NCBI GenBank assembly: GCA_933822405.4
Contig: CAKOGP040001758.1
Coordinates: forward strand, 743,134-807,133
DNA length: 64,000 nucleotides
Direction: 5' to 3'
Origin: Cylindrotheca closterium
Lineage: Eukaryota > Bacillariophyta > Bacillariophyceae > Bacillariales > Bacillariaceae
The notes below the pieces were generated by a model. The model searched no databases. It had not been told where the DNA came from and saw only the letters and a list, made by a program, of their open reading frames with translations. The translations under genes and the position numbers were made by a program. Shown piece after piece: positions 39,086 through 49,003 of this stretch. Within the stretch, counting starts at the first letter, position 1. Every line of letters starts with the position of its first letter.

Positions 39086-39709
39086 CTATTTCAATTCTAC
39101 AAGATACTCTCTCATTGGCAAATGACCGTATCCATTCTTTCCTCCATGCGCATATTCTGGATCCAATTCTGCCCCATCAGGAATATCATTCCATGTTACA
39201 TCACCATCTTCATTAATAGAATCAAAGAGGCCAGGAGTGCCATCATGCCTGTAGCCAAGAAGTCTTCCAGGTGCAACATATATGTATACATAGTCCAAAA
39301 CATGATGATGTGGTGTAGATGGGTCTCCTTCTCCAATCCCAAGGCAGAAATCCCACACCCGACACCACCTATTCTCGAACAGGAGCTCCGTTCCGACATT
39401 TGTGGAATACACTGCATTTGCAAGGATTTCCTTTGTTTTTTCTTCTGACCTTCGAGGTTCTTTCTTGATTTCGAACCACACTTGTCGAAGAATAGAATCC
39501 GGCGCCACATTGTGCAACTCACAGGTCGAGTCATTCTCTTGAAAATGGACCTGTTTGTCGGCGATTGGACCTGTCTTATCAAGCCCTTCATCCACCTGCC
39601 AACGAACCGTCGGATGCGTGAAAGTCACCTTAGACGACTCACCTGGAGACAGCCGAAGATCACTGACACGAATTCTGTCGTTGTCGAATATTACCTTTGG
39701 AGTCTTCAT
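39086..39709 (-). CDS. Bicupin-like protein (207 aa)
   Basis: Single exon, RmlC-like cupin fold in two related halves. The first begins KVIFDNDRIRVSDLRLSPGE and continues VTFTHPTVRW; the second begins ELLFENRWCRVWDFCLGIGE, with DPSTPHHHVLDYVYIYVAPG, where three consecutive His near residue 138 match the metal-binding cupin motif 1. The first half lacks a comparable His cluster, so only the second is likely to bind metal. No targeting signal. Substrate unknown; small bicupins include dioxygenases and isomerases. Confidence 0.7.
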   Translation of the reverse strand: MKTPKVIFDNDRIRVSDLRLSPGESSKVTFTHPTVRWQVDEGLDKTGPIADKQVHFQENDSTCELHNVAPDSILRQVWFEIKKEPRRSEEKTKEILANAVYSTNVGTELLFENRWCRVWDFCLGIGEGDPSTPHHHVLDYVYIYVAPGRLLGYRHDGTPGLFDSINEDGDVTWNDIPDGAELDPEYAHGGKNGYGHLPMREYLVELK

Positions 39710-39941
39710 GGCTCGAACTCAGGTTGCGGAGGAAATAAATGGTTCAATAAAGATATTGCATTGTGTAGTGTTGTCACGCTTTGACTACATCGACCCATTC
39801 TATATTATGAACTAAAGCCATACCTACTGTACTATACTCTATTGTAGTGTACACTGCATTACCCTCTTATGAACTAACACTCTTGGCTTTCTCTACACCA
39901 GGTATCACCTATGTATGTCAACGACAGAGGTGTCGTTTTCT

Positions 39942-41233
39942 CTATGATGTGCTGACGTCAAAGCGTACATTCAGTTCACGAACAAACTTATCAATCAATT
40001 CGGTTGAATTGTCTTCTGTATTTCTTTGCATCTTTTCCTTTGTCCGAAGCCGACTCTCTGAAACTACTGGCACAACTGGCGTGATACTTCGTGCCCCACT
40101 ACCAATAGATCGACCGTTGAGACTTTGCTCGTCGTAATATTGCTTGCTGTGGAAGTGAGGACAAGACGAAGACCCGTCATCAAAAACTCCATCCCCTGCG
40201 TAGGAGTCGTCATAGTATTGAGAATCGTCTGCATCGATCGTCGACTTGCTATTTGGAGTGAATGCCTGCTGTCTTTCGATATGATGAGGAATAGACCGTA
40301 TAGTTGGCACAGTAGGATGGGTCATGCTGCTGACAACAGATATGTGATTTTCTTCAACGGCCTCTGGGTATATATTGTTTTCTTCGACGGCATCAAGCTG
40401 TTCGTGCTGTCTCGGTCCATCAAAATCATCCTCAAAGTCTGTGCCATAATTTGACTCTAGAGGTCTCAATTTCGGTGCTCTTAGGCAGACGAGGATCAAA
40501 GAGATGAAAAATATTGAAACACTTGCAATCGTATAGGCACCTGTTGCCCCCATCGCGCATTCTTCAGCGACTCGAGGTAGGGAATCGGAACCACTGGGAT
40601 ACCAAGCCGTACTTCTACATACTTTTGTATCAAAGATAAGGAACTTTGAACCTTCTGTCAGGAATGCTGTCATCAATGCGGGCAAAAGGAATCCCGGCCA
40701 GAAGAAATATACTGGAATGGGAGTGAGAACAAACAACCACGCTGTCATCTGTAAGGCGAGAAGAAAACGTGTAAGCATATCGTGGTTTCGCGTGCATGCA
40801 GAAACAGTTTGCAACGTACAGTTGCTATTGCACCGGCAGCAGCCGAAATATATGCCATGATTGTTGTAACATGCCATGTTTGGTCATCCTCCATGAACTC
40901 ATTTGTGAAGCTGTCATCATACCATCGGCAACCGTCTACGAAAGCACCCTGCAATAAATTATCATCCTCTTCAAAACTCTGGTACATGAAAATCCCAAAC
41001 TGAGCAATGCTTTTATTCCAAGCATCGTTGGAAGGGGTAAAACCAACTTGGACTCGAATGAAATCACATCCTGCTGATGAATAAATGGACAAGAGACACC
41101 CAATAGTAACTAGAGGAGCCACAGCTAGAGGATACCAGCCATATCTGCAACAGCAGTGGCGACATAGGTACCAAGTTGGTGTGCAACAAGTGCTGTTTTC
41201 CTTTTCATCAATGAACGCTTCATTGGTTCTCAT
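39942..41233 (-). CDS. Four-TM membrane protein with diatom-type extracellular loop (406 aa)
   Basis: Exons 41233-40820 and 40748-39942; the 71-nt intron (GTACGT...CTTACAG) lies inside a membrane helix and joins AGAIAT to MTAWLFV. Membrane segments: YPLAVAPLVTIGCLLSIYSS (about 33-52), VTTIMAYISAAAGAIATMTA (about 120-140), LFVLTPIPVYFFWPGFLLPA, and AYTIASVSIFFISLILVCLR. Between TM1 and TM2 a Cys-containing loop (CDFIRVQVGF...GIFMYQSF...CRWYDD) faces outward. The 190-residue C-terminal tail is acidic and disordered. I know similar tetraspan proteins only as hypothetical diatom proteins, so I give no function. It is not a tetraspanin: the CCG motif is absent. Confidence 0.75.
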
Positions 41234-41932
41234 CCTCCTTTACAATCTCTCTGCTGAAACCTGAAAATGGAAGTAGGAACCAATTTCTGGTTGGTTTGAA
41301 TTTCTACGTGAATTTTTCTATCCAACTGTGCTTTGCCTGTGGTGCAATTGAAGAATCTGAAACAGAGGGAGAGGAGAAGGTGCAAGCAGTACTCGTATGA
41401 TAGATCGCTATTCTGTCCGTGTGATTTGATGAGAGAAAACGACACACATAAATTCAAAATGGAACGCGCGCGCCGCTGGCCGGTTAAAACTTTCGCACAG
41501 CATAACGACAACGACTTTTTTTCTCACATTAATACTTTCACAAACATACCGTAATACACAACATGATGCACTACCGGTATGCATTTCCAGCGCTTATCGT
41601 AATTTATGTGTGCTCTGTCCTAAAGAAGGGCAGTGTAGTCAATGCGAGTTGAATGACATACCTACTAGACGTATCTATCTGTGACTACTACAGAAGTATC
41701 TTCCAAAAAATCTTTGCTGGTCAACAATCAGTACTGAAGTCGATAGAGTCAACTGGAGGATCCATTCGACCGGACACAAAAGCCACAAACGTGCAAAACA
41801 TTTTATTCAGTCTTCTCCGCTATTGAACAAAGCGATGGCGTAATCTTCAACATCTCTGGCCTACACTTCTAGTGCTAGTTTTGCGAATTACTATTTGGTC
41901 CGAGCTGTGGCTCATTGGGCAGGAAAACCAGC
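41234..41932. other. Divergent intergenic region, 699 bp
   Basis: Between the four-TM gene and the WD40 gene. Contains GCGCGCGCCGCTGGCCGG at about 41465-41482, an unusually GC-rich patch in AT-rich surroundings, and TACCGGTA at 41572-41579. No gene seen. Confidence 0.4.
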
Positions 41933-43381
41933 ATGAATTCTGCCAATCATCTCTTAACAAGAAAGCAGCAACCTCTCTGTTCGCTGGTAGTGAATCGCCA
42001 CCACGGCCCTCAATCTCCCATGGCCTTTGCCCGGTTTGTCACCCAAAGCTTTGACGCGAAAGAATTGCTCACAAACCCTGAAATAATTTCACCGCATCAA
42101 TCTTCAATCGATTGTTTGGCGGTCGACAAGACGAATGGCAGGTTTTTGCTTGCTGGATCTGCGGATGGAACCGTTTCCATTTTCGATTTAAGCAAGTGGG
42201 GCTCGGAGCACCACATTCGGCAAGGCACCAACAACAACAGTCTTGCCCGCAAATCGGCCTTTCATCCCATTGCTCGTTCCATCAAAGTGACGGCGCCTCA
42301 GAACTATGACATTCCCGAAGGCCATTCCAGTTCGGTAGCACATGTCCAATGGTATCCTGTGGATTCAGGCGCATTCTTATCAACGGCCTACGACGGGACT
42401 CTATTGTTTTGGGATACCAATCAAATGCAACCCGTCCTACGGGTGCATCCCTTTGACGACGATGCTGGAGGAGGTGGGATCGCCCATTTGCAAACAGGTG
42501 GAGATCATTCCTTGATTGCCGCTGGTTCTTGGAATGATGATGCCATTAAACTAGTGGATATTCGATCGGGATCTCACTCTCATGAATTGTCAGGTCACAC
42601 GGATGGTATTTCCACCTTGCAATGGAGTCCCAACATGCCGGTGGTACTGGCTTCGGGGTCCAAAGATGGTACGGTTCGCCTCTGGGACATTCGCAAGAGT
42701 GGAAGCCGAGCCTGCATTACCGTGTTCAACCGCGAAGTCACAGCTGTATCTACTTTCAAGCCCAACAAACCTTACAAAGCTGACTATGCACACCTTCGAG
42801 AAAAAAAGCCGAAAGGAAAGCCGCCCTTGACCAAAATCAAGAAACGAAAACGGGCCTCGGCATCACTTGCTCCCAACTATTATCAGCACTTGCAATCAGA
42901 ATACATCTTGTCGCATTCAGTAGGTCATGTGGGCGCTTTAAAGTTTTTCCCCAATGGCCACTACCTGGCTAGCATCGGTGGAGTCGACGGAGACTTGTGC
43001 CTTTGGGACTTGAGGACTGCGGGTAGTCCACAGCGACAAATTGTCAAATTTGTGGCTCCCGGAGGAACGCGGCCAAGTACAGGGCGACTGCGCAAAGCAC
43101 CCATGATGGTAACAGGACCCCTGTATTATAGTAGTCAAGGCAGCATGGCCACAAGCATTTGGGTTGCCAAGAATCACAACATTTTGGGATTTGGAATGGA
43201 AGGTGGGTCGCCCCAGCAGGTCCTGAAGGGTCATTTGAACATGATTACTTGCATTGAAGCGTGGGAACCAGGGCGTAGGTTAGTAACAGGCTCCAGGGAT
43301 GGTATGATTTTGTGTTGGGGAAAACCATCAGCAATGGGAAACTCAATACCTATTCTGGACACAGATGCAGACAATTGGTAA
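41933..43381 (+). CDS. ERCC8: WD40 protein, CSA/ERCC8-like
   Basis: 482 aa from ATG 41933, the first ATG of the frame. CSA is the substrate receptor of a CUL4-DDB1 ubiquitin ligase in transcription-coupled DNA repair (family knowledge). WD repeats visible: AGSADGTVSIFDL, HVQWYPVDSGAFLSTAYDGT with LLFWDT, AAGSWNDDAIKLVDIRSG, GHTDGISTLQWSPN with ASGSKDGTVRLWDIRKSG, VGALKFFPNGHYLASIGGVD with LCLWDLR, and GHLNMITCIEAW with TGSRDGMILCWG. The order SHSHELSGHTDGI then VRLWDIRKS matches CSA. A basic insert (EKKPKGKPPLTKIKKRKRA) between blades could be a nuclear signal. Other DCAF-type WD40 proteins cannot be excluded. Confidence 0.75.
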   Translation: MNSANHLLTRKQQPLCSLVVNRHHGPQSPMAFARFVTQSFDAKELLTNPEIISPHQSSIDCLAVDKTNGRFLLAGSADGTVSIFDLSKWGSEHHIRQGTNNNSLARKSAFHPIARSIKVTAPQNYDIPEGHSSSVAHVQWYPVDSGAFLSTAYDGTLLFWDTNQMQPVLRVHPFDDDAGGGGIAHLQTGGDHSLIAAGSWNDDAIKLVDIRSGSHSHELSGHTDGISTLQWSPNMPVVLASGSKDGTVRLWDIRKSGSRACITVFNREVTAVSTFKPNKPYKADYAHLREKKPKGKPPLTKIKKRKRASASLAPNYYQHLQSEYILSHSVGHVGALKFFPNGHYLASIGGVDGDLCLWDLRTAGSPQRQIVKFVAPGGTRPSTGRLRKAPMMVTGPLYYSSQGSMATSIWVAKNHNILGFGMEGGSPQQVLKGHLNMITCIEAWEPGRRLVTGSRDGMILCWGKPSAMGNSIPILDTDADNW

Positions 43382-43519
43382 AAGGGGGGTTTTGTATTGA
43401 TTGTAACACTAGTGTGTCTATTCTATTTACATTTTGTAGTTGATTTGCTATTATCATGTCGAATTAGGTTAGGTCAACTAATTCGACTACAACGATAAGG
43501 ATTGCATTGCTCCTTTCTA

Positions 43520-45130
43520 CTAATAATCCACCGCAATCTGTTGCTGGCAGTACGAATCCAGAGCGTACAGATTCAGTAAAATGGCTTCCGCCGGCCACAA
43601 TTGCGAGACTGGAACCCCTGCTCGTATGCACAAGCAAATAATGTTGTTTTGCAAAAGCTGTAAAGCAATGGCAAAGTCTTCTTCCTTGGCCACTTCCGGT
43701 AGTGGGGACAAGGTAAAGGCAGAAGCACTACTCGTAACATCTTCGCTCAAAACAGCAGCAGTGGCGTGATGAATCCGTTGAGACAAGTGTTGTCGGTCCT
43801 GGGATAAAGCCGATGAGGATGGAATGGTGGCAATGGTTGGTTGTCCATGCTGCGGGTGAGAGGTTGATGAAATACTGGAAGAGTAGGGATAAGAATTGGA
43901 AGTGGAATAAGAGTTGGACGTGTATCGACTGTCCAAGCTGCTAGTTGAAGGTCGCCTGGTGGTGCTGCCAGTATTGCCTTGGGAATAATAGCCGTTACTA
44001 CTCCGACTGCTGCTCGAATATTCATAGCCGGTTGCCTTGGAGTATGCCTTTTTGGCTCCCTTTTTCAAGAGCGAGGAGCCAAAGTAAGATGCTGACGAGA
44101 GAAGTGAGACTGCCGAAGTGGCCGCAGAAGTAGCGACCGAAGTTGCTGCAGATGTCAGTGTTGGAGCTGTTTGAGGAATTGCATGAGTACTCTTTTGGCT
44201 CGATGATGACAGCTTGGGTGGTTTTCGCGTCGTTTGTCGATTGTCACTAGCTTGAAGATGACTTTGAGCAATGTCTCCAGCTGTGCCATGAGGTGTCAAC
44301 AAGATGGGATGTGGCAATATAATTCCGAGACATCGTGCTACTGTCCAAGTGACAGAAGCTACGAGTCTCAAAGCAGATTGCAATTCTCTTGGAGGCAAGA
44401 CTCCATAGAGTTCTGGTCCGGCATGAGGCAGAGGAAGGCCTCCAATTTTACCAATTCCTTTGGCTCGGCGTTGAAGCCGTTGCAAGCGTGTTTTTTTAGC
44501 AGCCATCGAGGACGGATCGGTGGAATCGGTGGACGAGGATGATTCTTTGCGAATGGGTGCCGACTTGACATCCTCTGGATCAATGACCAATCGATGCATG
44601 GCTAACGCCTTGCGTGCCCACTGAAATCGTAAGGCTCGTACTTGTTGTGTTGCTACTTGAATAGCATGCTGCATACTCGTTTGCAAGAGACCATCTTCCA
44701 AGCGTTCGAGGGACTGATTGTGTTGGGCCAAAGAAAAATTGTTGTGCATTGTGGGAGCCGCAAAGGCAAAGGAGGTTTCTTGTTTGGAATCATTCTCAAC
44801 AGCTTGTGAAGCGACCCGAACGGCCATGTTGGCACAACTGGTTTTTAGTTGTTGCAATTGGGCGCGCAGTCGTCGGGAATCTGCTTGCAATTCCATTAGT
44901 TTGTGATGTTGTTGCAATTGGACCAATTCGCGAGCACAGGCTTGCTTCGCCATATCTCGGTGTACCTGGGCCTGTTGATGACGGTCCCAGTGAGGTCTTA
45001 ACGCTTCTTGCACGCTTTCTGGGTGCTGCAATTCTACCACAACCGCATTGCCATCATTGTCATCGTGATGGCTGTTTTCTCTATGCAATGCTCGAGAGGA
45101 TGACGACAATGACGACGTTTGAGCCGACAT
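43520..45130 (-). CDS. UVRAG/ATG14-like subunit of a class III PI3-kinase complex (tentative)
   Basis: 536 aa, single exon. A coiled coil (about 55-105, ARELVQLQQHHKLMELQADSR with LRAQLQQLKTS) is followed by a helical/strand domain: KIGGLPLPHAGPELYGVLPP, LRLVASVTWTVARCLGIILP and HPILL, the pattern of the UVRAG/ATG14 C-terminal domain that binds VPS34-VPS15-Beclin. A Ser/Tyr/Thr-rich unstructured insert (about 290-440) then separates a final LQNNIICLCIRAGVP and LWPAEAILLNLYAL, also typical of that domain's end. If right, it works in autophagy or endosome traffic. Assigned by remembered pattern, not alignment. Confidence 0.5.
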   Translation of the reverse strand: MSAQTSSLSSSSRALHRENSHHDDNDGNAVVVELQHPESVQEALRPHWDRHQQAQVHRDMAKQACARELVQLQQHHKLMELQADSRRLRAQLQQLKTSCANMAVRVASQAVENDSKQETSFAFAAPTMHNNFSLAQHNQSLERLEDGLLQTSMQHAIQVATQQVRALRFQWARKALAMHRLVIDPEDVKSAPIRKESSSSTDSTDPSSMAAKKTRLQRLQRRAKGIGKIGGLPLPHAGPELYGVLPPRELQSALRLVASVTWTVARCLGIILPHPILLTPHGTAGDIAQSHLQASDNRQTTRKPPKLSSSSQKSTHAIPQTAPTLTSAATSVATSAATSAVSLLSSASYFGSSLLKKGAKKAYSKATGYEYSSSSRSSNGYYSQGNTGSTTRRPSTSSLDSRYTSNSYSTSNSYPYSSSISSTSHPQHGQPTIATIPSSSALSQDRQHLSQRIHHATAAVLSEDVTSSASAFTLSPLPEVAKEEDFAIALQLLQNNIICLCIRAGVPVSQLWPAEAILLNLYALDSYCQQQIAVDY

Positions 45131-45442
45131 TGAAAATCCTAGGCTTCAATAGATTCTATTCTATTCTTTTTTGGCGTATCTGGGTGACAAATAGACAATA
45201 CAGATGTATGCAACAACAGCAAGTCTTCACTCCCAATCACCAAACCCAGGTTCAAAGAATATGGAAAACAGAAATCAGAACGGCACGAACGAAACCTCTG
45301 TTTCCGACTTCTTTGACCCACATGTCTGTCCTCCGACAAATATGACACGTGTTAATCTGAAATCCATCAAAAGAGGAAAACTCATTCCGAGCTTATTGTT
45401 GGGAACCTTTTGTCAACAACAGTTCTGGTAGCGACAGAGATC
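45131..45442. promoter_or_regulatory. Divergent promoter, UVRAG-like / GOT1-like genes
   Basis: 312 bp between the two start codons. No recognisable element; short frames here lack protein character. Confidence 0.35.
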
Positions 45443-45555
45443 ATGATATCCATAAAATGCATTCTGTTCATCTGCATCTATGATGTCTTTTGGGGAGTCA
45501 CTGCTGCTCACACAAGGTTTGCTATGCCGTCGAGTAGTCGAGCATTCTTGGTCAG

Positions 45556-45600
<45 letters not shown>

Positions 45601-46405
45601 TCTACTACAAGATTCAATACTACTTGTCAGAGGAGGAGCAGGATACTATGATGATGCTGATGATGATCCATACTATTCTCAAGATCCGCGTGGGAGAAAT
45701 AATGATGACTACTACTACGATGGACGCGACGATGATTACCCACCATCGGTAAGAAGACTGAAAACACCCTTGCAAGGTCGTCGTGAACAACAACCACATG
45801 ACTGCCAATACTTCCGTGACACATGACACTCACATCCTTTTTGTCATCAGGGTCGTCGGAGTCCAAGAAGCGGTGCTGGTATTTCCGTAACCCAACTAGT
45901 GAAATCTGGTAATCGCAAAATTGGTGTCCCCATGTTGGGAGTGGGTGCTGCCTTGACAGTTTTGGGCATGTCCCTCTTTTTCAACAAGACCCTGATGCGA
46001 TTGGGAAATTTGTGTTTTGTAGCTGGGGTTCCCTTGACGATTGGACCGGGTCGGACGATGGGATACCTCGTCAAAAAAGAAAAAGCACGGGCGACTGTGT
46101 GCTTGGCGTTGGGTTTTCTACTTGTCTTTGCGGGCTGGCCAGTGGTGGGAATCGTGTTGGAAGCCTTTGGGTTCTTGAATCTATTTGGAAACTTGTTCCC
46201 CGTTGCCATGGCTATACTCAAAAACATGCCAGTGATTGGACCCTTGCTGAAGGGCACAAAAAATAAAGGCCGATCGCGAAATGATGACTACGGCAGGGAT
46301 CCATATTATGATGACCGGTACAACGACCGATACGACAATAGGGGGTACGATGATCGAAATTCTTATTATCCAGATAAAGATGATGACAATCGAGGATACT
46401 ATTAG
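45443..46405 (+). CDS. GOT1/SFT2-like four-TM protein with polyQ head and Tyr/Asp-rich tails
   Basis: Exons 45443-45748 and 45851-46405; the 102-nt intron (GTAAGA...CATCAG) joins YPPS to GRRSPRSG, giving 286 aa. A hydrophobic start (MISIKCILFICIYDVFW) looks like a signal peptide or anchor. Next come 14 Gln encoded only by CAA, then an acidic Tyr-rich stretch (GYYDDADDDPYYSQDP). The core resembles GOT1: IGVPMLGVGAALTVLGMSLF, LMRLGNLCFVAGVPLTIGPG, ARATVCLALGFLLVFAGWPV and FLNLFGNLFPVAMAILKNMP. The tail repeats Asp/Arg/Tyr (DPYYDDRYNDRYDNRGYDDR). GOT1 functions in ER-Golgi vesicle traffic. The signal peptide and both Tyr/Asp tails are extra to the ordinary 140-residue GOT1. Confidence 0.75.
45557..45600 (+). 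repeat. Pure CAA trinucleotide repeat (14 units, polyQ)
   Basis: Fourteen uninterrupted CAA codons inside the GOT1-like gene, with no CAG. Purity suggests recent, length-variable expansion. Confidence 0.9.
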
Positions 46406-46577
46406 AGAAACATGTTGGAGACGCAACAAAATGCTACAAACAATGGTTGGATTGACAAAAGTGCCATGCTGTCGTTCTGTAAAAGAAAAAGGCATCAAGA
46501 CGACCATACACTTCAAGGTATAATGTTATCAATGTTACAACACTAAATGTACAAGTTAATGCTACATTCCCTGATCG

Positions 46578-48851
46578 CTATCCACCGTTACGTTCCCGCT
46601 TAGCTTCTTCCTTGAGATATTGAACAAACAGTCGTTCTTGCTCCTTCTGCTCCTTTTCTTCTTCTCGTCGTTTCCGTTTCCTTTGACGTTCTCGCTCTCG
46701 TTCTGCCATTTCTGTACGTTTGGCAATGTGACGAATATGACGCTGTTCGTGCTGGGCCTCTTGTTTTTCTGACTTTATTACAAAATCGCACCCAATATAA
46801 TTGCAAGTATGGTGTCGATAGGCTGTCTTTGTGTTGCGCTTGAATCGCAACGGCAACTCCATCAAATATTTCGCGCGAAACAAGGAGAACCAGTGGTTGT
46901 TGTCATTGTCTTTCAATGGTGCTTCCAACTGATAGGGACCAAATCGATGCTTGTATGCGTTGTGCCACAAGCTGGCCTTGTCGTCATCAACCATCCTTCT
47001 CCAAACCTGGCAGACACCGCGTACTCGCGTCAAATCCAAATGATCCAAATATCCCAAAAAGCTGTATTGAATGTCAGTATTCAAATGGTCAAAAAGTGGT
47101 GGATTTGTGGAAGCTGCTGCTTGATTTTTGTCATCTTCACCTTTCGTGGCCGCATCACTGGCAAGAAAATCCTCATAATGCGTTGGGGAAGACAAACACT
47201 TTTGGAATTCCTCCGATAGTGATGTCATCGCTTTACCACTTCTACGTTCTATCAACCTTGACCAGGCACCGACGATTGTGTAGGCTTCTTCGAATGGCCA
47301 CTCTTGGAATCCATCCTCGCTACTTCGAGCGTTGGCAACTCCATCTCGAGCTTCAAAATCCTCCTTGTGATCATCTTCCCAGCGGCTCAATTCCATCAAT
47401 CCCAGGATGCCATACTTTTGCAGTGTGATGGAAAACTGTGGAAGCGCTAGTCGCCACTGTTCAGCATCACCATAGTGAATGGAACAGATTGTATTGCGTC
47501 GGACAAATTCCTTTGGATCATGGTATTCCCAAATGCGCCCACGTATCGTCAGCAAGTGGGCCCAAGCTGCCACAGGGCCAGGATTAGGATCAGTTGATGC
47601 TGCCTCCAGGTGATCCCAAAGTGGTTGTGCGGCAGTCCAACAGTGCAGCGGGTTGTCAAAATAGCGTGAAGATGCAACCACTTCCGAAAAGAAGCGTAGC
47701 CAAATAGAATCCTTGGATTTTTTATATGCCTGCCAGTAGAGTGTGGCTATTTCTGCGGGCTGATCCAAGGATGCTGAAAGTAAGAGTCCAAGGCGCAGTG
47801 ATGGGCAGGTAGGTTGGAGATTGATCAGCTTCATCCAACCGCACATTTGGATTGATGGCAATTTGGCCTCCTTTGTGTTATGCTTCTGAGCAGCATTGGC
47901 GAATATTCGTAAGGGGTGGTGATGGGAGGCCGAAATTTTGACTAACTTCTTGTAGGCCCGGGTGAGAGCTCGGATTGTCAGGTTATGTGTGTCCAGGTCA
48001 AAGGCTTTCGAGGATGGATTAGTGATCGAGGGATCCTTTGTTTGTAGTACTCTCTTCAGCGAAACTACTGGTTCTGTAACGGGGAATCTCGATGCTGAGA
48101 AGTAGCTAGAATTGGCATGGCATAATTCTTTGTCGTGAAGGTCGGAAAGCGTATATCGTTGCTTCTTGACTCGTCGTTGGAATAATTGTACATGCTGCCT
48201 GTCAACAGGACCACTGACTGCAGCCATATTTCTAATCGATATAGATTCTTTCAGTTTGTCGTCGAGGAGTCTAGTCACTTGAATCATAACTTCTACCATA
48301 TCAATTCGATAGCGGTTGCAGTCTTGGGCCAACTGATAGGCAATCGAGACCAAGAGATTCAGCTGGCGGGCAGCCAAATTTGTTGTATTGAGTACCCCTC
48401 GAAACGCAGATTTACAAGGGATGGAGGGACAGCGGTTCAATAAATGAACAATCTTTGCTTGAAGCACTTCTTGTGAGGGAAGAAACCGCGTAGTGGTAGC
48501 TTCCTTATGCTGCTCAGACGAATGCAAGAGAGCTGAAAGCAACACACGAATCGTGACAAGATTGCAAGCAAAAGGAAGTAATTGACCCAAAATATCGCAT
48601 ATCTCTTGCAAAGGAGTCGATCCTGCTGTATTTCGTCTAGCACACAACTCGTCGTGATGGCGACAGAGCGCTGGCCAATCAACATTTTGTACGAACTGTT
48701 CTGTCAGTAATTTGACGTTGTAGCTTGTGACGAAGGAAGATCTTGACACTGAAGCATCTTCTAGTACTTTTATAATCGAGGTTGTGAGGTTTTGTCTGAA
48801 TTGCTCCAGCCTCTTCGATCGAAAGGCAGATATTGAAGCTGCCTCATTCAT
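46578..48851 (-). CDS. F-box protein with C-terminal zinc-knuckle-like motif (757 aa)
   Basis: Single exon. Residues 1-580 are helical repeats without a recognised family (for example EIATLYWQAYKKSKDSIWL, SVSRSSFVTSYNVKLLTEQF). An F-box lies at about 587-630: LNTDIQYSFLGYLDHLDLTR, VRGVCQVWRRMVDDDKASLW. F-box proteins bind SKP1 and choose substrates for SCF ubiquitin ligases. Near residue 685, CNYIGCDFVIKSEKQEAQHE followed by QRH has the C-x4-C-x12-H-x4-H spacing of a C2H2 finger. A Lys/Arg/Glu-rich coiled coil ends the protein. Substrate unknown; no such domain order is known to me. Confidence 0.7.
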   Translation of the reverse strand: MNEAASISAFRSKRLEQFRQNLTTSIIKVLEDASVSRSSFVTSYNVKLLTEQFVQNVDWPALCRHHDELCARRNTAGSTPLQEICDILGQLLPFACNLVTIRVLLSALLHSSEQHKEATTTRFLPSQEVLQAKIVHLLNRCPSIPCKSAFRGVLNTTNLAARQLNLLVSIAYQLAQDCNRYRIDMVEVMIQVTRLLDDKLKESISIRNMAAVSGPVDRQHVQLFQRRVKKQRYTLSDLHDKELCHANSSYFSASRFPVTEPVVSLKRVLQTKDPSITNPSSKAFDLDTHNLTIRALTRAYKKLVKISASHHHPLRIFANAAQKHNTKEAKLPSIQMCGWMKLINLQPTCPSLRLGLLLSASLDQPAEIATLYWQAYKKSKDSIWLRFFSEVVASSRYFDNPLHCWTAAQPLWDHLEAASTDPNPGPVAAWAHLLTIRGRIWEYHDPKEFVRRNTICSIHYGDAEQWRLALPQFSITLQKYGILGLMELSRWEDDHKEDFEARDGVANARSSEDGFQEWPFEEAYTIVGAWSRLIERRSGKAMTSLSEEFQKCLSSPTHYEDFLASDAATKGEDDKNQAAASTNPPLFDHLNTDIQYSFLGYLDHLDLTRVRGVCQVWRRMVDDDKASLWHNAYKHRFGPYQLEAPLKDNDNNHWFSLFRAKYLMELPLRFKRNTKTAYRHHTCNYIGCDFVIKSEKQEAQHEQRHIRHIAKRTEMAERERERQRKRKRREEEKEQKEQERLFVQYLKEEAKRERNGG

Positions 48852-49003
48852 TCAACATTTCATTTTGAGAGATGAGTCGTCGGAAAATGAATCGAATTTG
48901 TGGATTGTCATCAAACGACCAAAATGACTAAACTCATGAAACTGCGCATTCGACCGCGCATGGATTCAAAACACAAAATGAAAACTCGTAAAGGACTATT
49001 AAT

